Shown here piece by piece: positions 5,595-10,943 of a DNA stretch of 10,943 bases. The position numbers and the translations under genes are program-made. The stretch covers positions 1 through 10,943 of the forward strand of contig CAVGTF010000078.1 of NCBI GenBank assembly GCA_963632245.1, written 5' to 3'. This DNA comes from UBA1724 sp963632245 (GTDB lineage Bacteria; Verrucomicrobiota; Lentisphaeria; Oligosphaerales; Oligosphaeraceae). Under the pieces are notes generated by a model. The model was not told the DNA's origin and made no database searches. It saw nothing but the letters and a program-made list of their open reading frames with translations. Position 1 is the stretch's first letter, and every line of letters begins with the position of its first letter.

Positions 5595-7117
5595 TCGACC
5601 GTCAAATACTTCTTCACGGTCCTCGGGTCCAGTCCGGCGTGTTTTGCCACGGCGGCGAGGGTCTTTTCGCGTTTTTGGAGTGTCTGAAGATATGCCTTCA
5701 TGACCTCGTCGGCAGTGTAGTCGCGTTGTGCGAGGGCAGCCTCCAGGGGATCTATGAAATTCGTGTCATCGACGGGTGCTTGTGCGGGGAGGTATTCGCC
5801 ACGGATCAGGAGATTTCGGAGGCACTGTTCCAGTTCGCGGACATTTCCCGGCCAAGGGTACTCCATTCCCAGGTGTTCCACGATCCAGCGCAGCGCGTGG
5901 TCGGCGAACTCCTCCGCCTCGGCGCCCTCCAGGACGCGCTTTGTGAGGACCACCACGAATTGCCGGAGCTCCTTTTCTTGTCCATCAATGAGCGTGCGCA
6001 GGGGGGCGGTCTGAATGACATCGGAGCAGATTCGGAAGAAGAGATCCTTTCGGAATGCGCCCTGTCGGCAGCGTTCCTGGAGATTGGCGTTGGTGGCGGC
6101 CACCACCTTTCCGGGGAAGAGCCGCGTGCGTTCCTCGCCGATGCGCTGGAATTGCCGTGTCTGAAGGAGACGCAGGAGCTTCACCTGAGTCTCGGTAGTC
6201 ACCTCGCCGATTTCATCTAGGAAGATGCATCCCTGTGGAGAGCAGGACTCGAAGCATCCCGTTCGGGAAGTGACTGCGCCGGTGAAGGCGCCGCGGGCGT
6301 GTCCGAAGAGTGCGGATTCCACCAGCGTCTGCGGCATTGCGGAGAGCTGGACGGGATGGAAGCACTCCTGATGCCGACAGGCGAATTGTCCGGTCGCGGG
6401 ATCGAAGGGGATGTATTGGGAGAGAGCGATGGCGCGCGCCACCAGCTCCTTGCCCGTTCCCGACTCCCCAGTCACCAGGGTCGTCATGCGATTCATCTTT
6501 CCCCGCAGCTGACGATAGTAACGCCCCAGATCGCAGGTGAAGACCGACTGCCAGATGGCGCCCCGGAGCTCCCCCGCCGCCAGGGTGCCGCCCGCAATGA
6601 AATCGTAGATGTAATTGAATGCGCGGTGCAACTGATGCATCAGCGCAAAGACTCCCTCCGGAGAATACACCGTGGGGACAGCGCGTCCGGGGAGCGACAA
6701 CAGTCCGTGGTATTCCCGCTGGAAGGCGTCGTAGAGCAATGCAGTCGCCCTCTCCGATCCCAGCCCCAAATAGACATTCCGACACATCGCCTCCCGATGG
6801 CGCGAAAAGAGCCAATAGAGGCACAACAGATCCCAGGAGGCCAGCTGCGCTGCATCCAGAGTCCCGCCATGCGCCGTCCAGCGAGAACCCCCCTGCCGCA
6901 CCAGCACATCACAGCGTTCCTCCAACGACGACAGATTCCGATTCACCGAGGACTCGCCATCCACACTGTTCCAGACACGGTAGGAACTGCGGTAGCGCCT
7001 CCCCAAAATCCGGCGCTCCAGCGCGGTACGCTCCTCCCCAAAGGGATTGGCGAAGGCAAGCCTACCAATGCTCCCCGCCAACTCCCACTCCTCTGCTGTA
7101 AAAAATGCCTCGCTCAT
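5591..7117 (-). CDS. Sigma-54-dependent transcriptional activator (bacterial enhancer-binding protein)
   Basis: The 508-residue protein has an AAA+ domain at about 205-445: Walker A GESGTGKE (217-224), the sigma-54-contacting GAFTGA loop (276-281), Walker B IFLDE (298-302), 'FRKDLFFRI' (355-363) and WPGNVRELE (422-430). A Fis-type helix-turn-helix follows at about 484-505 ('TLAAVAKHAGLDPRTVKKYL'). It should hydrolyse ATP to open sigma-54 RNA polymerase promoters. The N-terminal 200 residues show no receiver phosphorylation site or other domain I recognise, so the signal is unknown. Between Walker A and GAFTGA the usual 'F-v-a-i-N-C-a-a-L' segment is longer and carries C-R-H-Q-E-C-F-H (247-254), a possible metal site. 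ATG 7117 is preceded by GGGAGG with an eight-base spacer. The GTG at 7126 overlaps that site and is rejected. It is divergent from the acyl-transfer enzyme and followed by the ankyrin-like gene. Confidence 0.92.
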   Translation of the reverse strand: MSEAFFTAEEWELAGSIGRLAFANPFGEERTALERRILGRRYRSSYRVWNSVDGESSVNRNLSSLEERCDVLVRQGGSRWTAHGGTLDAAQLASWDLLCLYWLFSRHREAMCRNVYLGLGSERATALLYDAFQREYHGLLSLPGRAVPTVYSPEGVFALMHQLHRAFNYIYDFIAGGTLAAGELRGAIWQSVFTCDLGRYYRQLRGKMNRMTTLVTGESGTGKELVARAIALSQYIPFDPATGQFACRHQECFHPVQLSAMPQTLVESALFGHARGAFTGAVTSRTGCFESCSPQGCIFLDEIGEVTTETQVKLLRLLQTRQFQRIGEERTRLFPGKVVAATNANLQERCRQGAFRKDLFFRICSDVIQTAPLRTLIDGQEKELRQFVVVLTKRVLEGAEAEEFADHALRWIVEHLGMEYPWPGNVRELEQCLRNLLIRGEYLPAQAPVDDTNFIDPLEAALAQRDYTADEVMKAYLQTLQKREKTLAAVAKHAGLDPRTVKKYLTVE

Positions 7118-7349
7118 CAAAAACACCTCCCGATTCCCAAGAAAACAGGGGATATCCCCGCAGTATCATACAATTTTTGCAGATAATATATGCATTTTTT
7201 GCAGATTCCATGCGAATTTCTCCGCCTCTTCTCCCTCAAAATGCCGATGGCATGCTATTTTCTCTTCTGAAAGTTCGTACTTGAATTCGCCCTCGCGGAT
7301 ACACGCGTGGACTCCTAATATTTCCTCCCCTGTTTTTCTCTTTCCTGCT
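7118..7349. promoter_or_regulatory. Divergent promoter region between activator and acyl-transfer gene
   Basis: This 232-base region is AT-richer than its flanks. It holds the perfect palindrome GGGGATATCCCC (7148-7159), a direct repeat ATTTTTGCAGAT (7173-7184) / ATTTTTTGCAGAT (7194-7206) whose GCAGAT parts lie 22 bases apart, and a near-palindrome TGCAGATAATATATGCA (7178-7194). Further on are ATGCC-GAT-GGCAT (7241-7253) and CACGCGTG (7302-7309). The first three lie on the activator side and could be operators for autoregulation. No GG-N10-GC sigma-54 promoter was found. A confident -35/-10 pair was not found either. Confidence 0.5.
7126..7131 (-). promoter_or_regulatory. Ribosome binding site of the activator
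   Basis: On the minus strand GGGAGG precedes ATG 7117 by eight bases. It favours this ATG over the in-frame GTG at 7126, whose first base lies within the site. Confidence 0.75.
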
Positions 7350-9869
7350 ATGAAGTGGCTCTGTTTTGCCGACAAAGACGCCCTCGTCTGCGGCGACCGT
7401 CATCTCTCCTACCGCGCCCTGGCCTCCGCCATCGCCCACACCAGCGCCGTCATGAAAGCGCATGCCTCCAAGGGCGACCGCGTGGTGTTGCTGGGTGCCA
7501 ACAGCCTGGAGTGGATCTGCGCCTTCTATGGCGTGTGGCACATGGGCGGCGTGGCGGTGCCAGTGGACTTTATGTCCACTCCCGAAGAGATCGCCTTCAT
7601 CTTGTCGGACTGCCGTCCGGCGGTGGTCTGGACCGACGGCAAGACCCACGCGAAGCTCTCGAAGGCGCTGGAGTTATTGGATGGCTGGTCTCCAGTGGTC
7701 ATGTCATTGGACTCCCTGTCGAAGATCTCGCAGGACGCCTCGGAGAGTGGTGATTCCCCCGCATCTGAGGTCCCCGAGGCCCTTGGCGAGAGTCCGGACG
7801 AGGAGTTGGCGTTGCTGGTATACACCTCTGGCACCACGGGGACGCCGAAGGGCGTCATGCTCTCCTTCGGGAATCTCTTTGCCAACACCAACTCCGTGGG
7901 TCACGAGATCGAGGTCTTCATTCCCGCGGACCGCGTGATGGTGATCCTTCCGTTGCACCACGCATACCCGCTCATGGGGACCCTGATCATGCCGCTCTCC
8001 ATCGGCGCAACCGCAGTGCTGGCGCCGGAGATGACGGGCCCCTCCATCCTGGAGACCCTCCAGAAACACCACTGCACCTTCATCGTCGGAGTGCCACGGC
8101 TCCTGGAGCTCTTCCGCAATGCCATCATGCAGAAGATCCGCGCCAGCGTCGCCGCACGCGCACTCTTCCGCGTCTGCCGTGGCGCGCACTCCCTGGCACT
8201 CTCCCGAAAGATCTTCAAGAAGGTCCAGGATACCTTCGGCGGCTCCATCCGATACATCGCCAGCGGCGGCGCCGCCGCAGATCCCGAGCTCATCCGCGAC
8301 TTCTATGCCCTGGGCTTCGAGCTGCTGGAGGGCTATGGCATGACCGAGACCGCCCCCATGATCTCCTTCACCCGCCCCGGACGCGTCCGACCCGGCTCCC
8401 CCGGAATCCCCATCCCCTGCAACCAGGTGCGCATTGAGGACGGCGAGGTACTGGTCAAGGGCAAGAATGTGATGATGGGATACTACCACCGCCCCGAGGA
8501 GACCGCACAGGTCCTCACTCCCGACGGCTGGCTCCACACCGGCGATCTGGGATATGTGGACAAGGACGGCTTCCTCTTCCTCACCGGACGCAAGAAGGAG
8601 CTCATCATCTTGGGCAACGGCAAGAACATCAATCCCGCCGACCTGGAAGAGAGCTTCTCCAAATACGCCCAGGGACTCCTCACCGAATGGGCGGTCACCG
8701 AACACAACGGCCATCTGGCCGTGGTGGCGGTGCCCGACATGGAGGCGCTGAAGAAGAAGAACATCGTCAACATCCAGGAGACCCTGGTGGACCAGATCCT
8801 AGAGCCCTACAATCTGGCCGCGCCCTCCTACAAGCGCCTAGGCAGCCTGATCCTCTGGAACCACCCGCTTCCCCGCACGCGACTGGGGAAGATCCGCCGG
8901 CACATCATCCAGAAGGAACTCAACGGCGAGGCCGTGGAGACCCCGCAGGCCTCCCAGGAGCCCGCTCCCGATACCCCCACCTACAAGATGCTGGCGCAGT
9001 GCCTGGAGGCAATCGCCGGCAGAACCCCGAAGCCCGACGAACACCTGGAGCTGGATCTGGGACTGGACTCCCTGGCAAAACTCACCCTCGTCAGCACGCT
9101 GGAGCGGGACCATGGGATCTCCCTCACCCCACAGGAACTCTCACAATTCGCCACCCCCCGCGCCCTGGCGCAACACCTGGAAGAACACGCCGCCGAAACG
9201 GCCGCCCTCCCCGCAAAGGCAGAGAAGGCCGGTCTCCCCGCAAAGACGGTGGAACTCCCCAAGCCCGCTTGCACCCACGGACTCTTCCGCGTGCTGGGAA
9301 AGGGCCTCCTGAAGACCATCTCCCGAGTGGAAATCCGCGGACTGGAGAACATCCCCGCCGGCCCCTGCGTCATCGCCCCCAACCACCAGAGCGCCCTGGA
9401 TGGTCTCTACGTGGGAACCGCACTCTCCCCCGAACGCTTCAAGAATACCTACTTCTACGCAGCTGCAAAGTTTGTCACGAAGGGCTTCTCCGGCTTCCTG
9501 GCGCGTCGCCACAACGTGATCCCCATGGACCTCAACGGCAATCTCCGCGAGACCCTGGAGATGCTCCAACACGCCCTCCACGAAGGAAAGTCCATCGTCA
9601 TCTTCCCGGAAGGCACCCGGAGCCTGGACGGATCCCTCTCGCCCTTCCGATACGCCTTCGCCAAGCTGGCACAGCAGAGCAATACCCCAATCCTCCCCGT
9701 AGCAATCAAGGACTCCATCCGAGTCCTCCCCAGAGGAAAATCCTTCCCCACCTGGGGACAGAAGGTCACCGTCACCTTCCTCCCGCCCATCATGCCCACT
9801 CACCGCGATTCCCTCGAAGAACTCACCGACCGCACCCGACAGGAAATCGCGAAAACCCTGGATCGGTAG
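7350..9869 (+). CDS. Acyl-adenylate ligase / acyl carrier / PlsC acyltransferase fusion
   Basis: The 839-residue protein has three domains. First is an AMP-binding acyl-activating enzyme (about 1-525): P-loop YTSGTTGTPKG (158-168), YGMTET (329-334), GWLHTGDLG (393-401) and the catalytic Lys514 in LPRTRLGKIRR. Second is an acyl carrier domain (about 545-612) with GLDSL, where Ser574 should carry phosphopantetheine. An Ala/Lys/Pro linker follows, then a PlsC-type glycerolipid acyltransferase (about 645-835) with NHQSALD (678-684, HX4D) and EGTRS (754-758). It likely activates a free fatty acid with ATP, loads it on its own carrier and transfers it to a lysophospholipid or glycerol phosphate at the membrane. 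E. coli Aas joins similar enzymes in the reverse order without this carrier. No transmembrane helix is evident. ATG 7350 gives a normal ligase N-terminus. The open frame continues upstream to 7047 but there overlaps the activator. No Shine-Dalgarno sequence is seen; the leader is pyrimidine-rich. Confidence 0.9.
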   Translation: MKWLCFADKDALVCGDRHLSYRALASAIAHTSAVMKAHASKGDRVVLLGANSLEWICAFYGVWHMGGVAVPVDFMSTPEEIAFILSDCRPAVVWTDGKTHAKLSKALELLDGWSPVVMSLDSLSKISQDASESGDSPASEVPEALGESPDEELALLVYTSGTTGTPKGVMLSFGNLFANTNSVGHEIEVFIPADRVMVILPLHHAYPLMGTLIMPLSIGATAVLAPEMTGPSILETLQKHHCTFIVGVPRLLELFRNAIMQKIRASVAARALFRVCRGAHSLALSRKIFKKVQDTFGGSIRYIASGGAAADPELIRDFYALGFELLEGYGMTETAPMISFTRPGRVRPGSPGIPIPCNQVRIEDGEVLVKGKNVMMGYYHRPEETAQVLTPDGWLHTGDLGYVDKDGFLFLTGRKKELIILGNGKNINPADLEESFSKYAQGLLTEWAVTEHNGHLAVVAVPDMEALKKKNIVNIQETLVDQILEPYNLAAPSYKRLGSLILWNHPLPRTRLGKIRRHIIQKELNGEAVETPQASQEPAPDTPTYKMLAQCLEAIAGRTPKPDEHLELDLGLDSLAKLTLVSTLERDHGISLTPQELSQFATPRALAQHLEEHAAETAALPAKAEKAGLPAKTVELPKPACTHGLFRVLGKGLLKTISRVEIRGLENIPAGPCVIAPNHQSALDGLYVGTALSPERFKNTYFYAAAKFVTKGFSGFLARRHNVIPMDLNGNLRETLEMLQHALHEGKSIVIFPEGTRSLDGSLSPFRYAFAKLAQQSNTPILPVAIKDSIRVLPRGKSFPTWGQKVTVTFLPPIMPTHRDSLEELTDRTRQEIAKTLDR

Positions 9870-9898
9870 GAAGCCCTCAATAACGCTCAAACACCACA

Positions 9899-9940
9899 CG
9901 GCCAGTCAACCCCATCACGGGCTGACTGGCCGATTTCTTT
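9899..9940 (+). terminator. Strong intrinsic terminator after the acyl-transfer gene
   Basis: CGGCCAGTCA (9899-9908) pairs perfectly with TGACTGGCCG (9923-9932). Inside, CCC (9910-9912) pairs with GGG (9919-9921) after one mismatch. ATTTCTTT follows. It lies 29 bases after the stop at 9869 and between convergent genes, so it may also stop minus-strand transcription, though the T-richness on that side is weaker. Confidence 0.8.
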
Positions 9941-9945
9941 ATACC

Positions 9946-10647
9946 CTATTGAGGCTGCTCCGCCTCTACCGTGAACATAACAGACACGGTTATCGGAGGC
10001 ACCTCGCGCTCCCAATCAATGGCAATCCGCCTCCTGATTACCGCATAGCGACGACTCCCTTCTGGCGTAAAACGGACTTCCAGCGTATAGGAATCGCTGT
10101 CTTCCTCGCGCAAAAGAACACTCTCTGCCACGCCATCCCCATCCTCCGCAGGAAGGAGCCTCAACACCATATCGGGATAGGCGGGAACGAGACGGAAGGG
10201 GAACGACTGTGCTTTCCCCGCCGACGCTCGCCCGAGATAGACCTCCTGCCTGGGCAGGATCTCTACCACAGGGACCGCAGTCCCCGAGACCGACACTGTC
10301 AAGAACTCCTGTCCCGGGGCATCCGTCTCCAGATAGATCGTCCGAACAAATGCCCCCGACACGGAATTTGCTGGAAGGGTGACAGTGAACGACGCCTCTT
10401 GTCCCAGTGAAAGCAAACAAGGTCTGAAGTCCGCAAGCATGCAATTGCAGGAGGATCGCACGCCCTGAAGACTGACAGTCTTCTCCTGGATATTCCTCAC
10501 CACGACGGCATGCGACCGTTCCTCCCAAGCCGGGAAGGACCCAAGATCCACCGATGCCGGCACGACAGAAAGGCATTCCGCAGACGCCTCCAGCAACAAC
10601 CAAAAGACGCCTGTGACAACAAAAAGAATGCGTTTCTTGCTAGGCAT
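9946..10647 (-). CDS. Exported DUF1573-family protein
   Basis: The 233-residue protein starts with a signal peptide (MPSKKR, then a hydrophobic core to about residue 19, likely cleavage after ASA at 21-23). Cys25 sits near this site, but the sequence before it does not fit a lipobox, so signal peptidase I is more likely. Residues about 28-123 match DUF1573, an Ig-like/ASH-type domain: 'VDLGSF' opens it, then 'V-V-V-R-N', 'VRSSCNCMLADF' with the typical Cys-x-Cys (Cys67, Cys69), 'L-G-Q-E-A-S-F-T-V-T-L' and 'GAFVRTIYLETDAP'. Residues about 125-230 look like a second beta-sandwich. The family's molecular role is unknown. It occurs in envelopes of Bacteroidetes and PVC bacteria. ATG 10647 is chosen for the signal peptide; only a weak GAG lies upstream. 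A gene on the same strand ends 44 bases before it. Confidence 0.82.
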   Translation of the reverse strand: MPSKKRILFVVTGVFWLLLEASAECLSVVPASVDLGSFPAWEERSHAVVVRNIQEKTVSLQGVRSSCNCMLADFRPCLLSLGQEASFTVTLPANSVSGAFVRTIYLETDAPGQEFLTVSVSGTAVPVVEILPRQEVYLGRASAGKAQSFPFRLVPAYPDMVLRLLPAEDGDGVAESVLLREEDSDSYTLEVRFTPEGSRRYAVIRRRIAIDWEREVPPITVSVMFTVEAEQPQ

Positions 10648-10691
10648 GCACTCGCGAAACCTCAGAACCTCGTTCTCGTCAAAAGATATGG

Positions 10692-10943
10692 CTATTCAAA
10701 AATAAGGAAACTCATGTCAAGCGGCATTCTATCAATGCGGCCGTCTTCTTCTGTTTCCACCGCAAAACCAAATTCAAACAATTGAGTCTTCGACTTGCTA
10801 TCATCTTTCTTTTCATAGTAATACATCTTGTGATTTCTTGCCCGTTTCATAATAACGGACCACTGGAATGCAGATCGTCCAAATGGAGAGGTTAACAACT
10901 TCTTTGAGAACTTATTGACCTCCTTAATCAGAGAATTGTATGC
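10692..10943 (-). CDS. C-terminal part of an unknown AT-rich gene (runs off the right edge)
   Basis: The minus-strand frame is open from the right edge to TAG at 10692, giving at least 83 residues without a start in view. The visible part reads like a real protein: a basic helix-like start 'NSLIKEVNKFSKKLL', then 'FQWSVIMKRARNHKMYYYEKK', a charged loop, and a strand-rich end 'TQLFEFGFAVETEEDGRIDR' and 'MSFLIFE'. I do not recognise a family. Base composition is clearly AT-richer than the neighbours and codons such as AAA, GAT and TTT are common, which hints at recent transfer. The TTG at 10898 and ATG at 10848 are possible internal starts, but the frame stays open beyond both. It ends 44 bases before the DUF1573 start and may be cotranscribed with it. 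Confidence 0.55.
   Translation of the reverse strand, partial: AYNSLIKEVNKFSKKLLTSPFGRSAFQWSVIMKRARNHKMYYYEKKDDSKSKTQLFEFGFAVETEEDGRIDRMPLDMSFLIFE

Noticed and set aside
7047..7349. 101-codon upstream extension of the acyl-transfer protein
   Set aside because: It would overlap the divergent activator and add sequence with no similarity to the ligase family. ATG 7350 fits the usual N-terminus.
7704..8714. Minus-strand frame of 336 codons opposite the ligase domain
   Set aside because: It is antisense to a well-conserved enzyme and the product is Gly/Ala/Val/Asp-rich without a domain.
8687..9883. Long plus-strand frame of 398 codons within the acyl-transfer gene
   Set aside because: It is an out-of-frame shadow in GC-rich coding DNA. 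The translation is dominated by Pro, Arg and Gly, while the true frame has full enzyme motifs.
10692..10720. Sigma-70 promoter with TTGACA (minus strand 10720-10715) for the DUF1573 gene
   Set aside because: At 17-base spacing the -10 position reads GAATAG, a poor match, and the TTGACA lies inside the partial coding sequence.

Overview
The window looks like chromosomal DNA of a GC-rich (roughly 60% by eye) Gram-negative-type bacterium. A DUF1573-family exported protein, a bacterial SUI1/YciH protein, a CpXC protein, a secreted beta-helix protein, a sigma-54 activator with an ankyrin-like neighbour and a ligase-ACP-acyltransferase fusion are a combination I associate with the PVC group (Lentisphaerota, Verrucomicrobiota, Planctomycetota) or possibly Fibrobacterota. 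This placement is an inference with low confidence. Start-site usage is mixed: some genes have a clear Shine-Dalgarno sequence and others have none.

Layout. Positions 1-260 hold no convincing gene, only strong hairpins, one of them terminator-like, and a G/C-tract. At 261-1578 (+) lies an exported parallel beta-helix protein whose signal peptide is out of frame with the body by one base at a run of six A. At 1666-2592 (+) is a thioredoxin-reductase-like flavoprotein that lacks the usual NADPH-phosphate motif. A 385-base gap (2593-2977) contains hairpins, a two-copy 61-base-period repeat and inverted partial copies of it. Then come thioredoxin (2978-3289), a CpXC zinc-ribbon-like protein (3350-4039) and a SUI1/YciH-type protein (4054-4533), all (+), ending at a probable terminator near 4638.

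On the minus strand, a sigma-54-dependent activator (7117-5591) is followed closely by an ankyrin-like protein (5556-4729). The junction suggests either a tiny coupled reading frame or a one-base frameshift. Divergent from the activator, across a 232-base region with palindromes and repeats, is an 839-residue protein (7350-9869, +) that joins an acyl-adenylating domain, an acyl carrier domain and a PlsC-type acyltransferase. It ends at a strong hairpin terminator. Converging on it are a DUF1573-type exported protein (10647-9946) and, upstream of that on the same strand, the C-terminal end of an AT-rich gene of unknown function that runs off the right edge.

How the genes may work together: the reductase and thioredoxin form a plausible thiol-redox pair, and the CpXC protein next to thioredoxin is a candidate zinc-thiol partner. 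The activator and ankyrin-like protein are probably co-translated and may act as a regulator-partner pair. The fusion enzyme probably activates a fatty acid, holds it on its own carrier domain and transfers it to a lysophospholipid or similar acceptor. No CRISPR array, tRNA, rRNA or transposase gene was seen. The most notable points are the altered cofactor motif of the reductase, the Cys/His cluster inserted in the activator's AAA+ domain, and the two independent one-base frame breaks.
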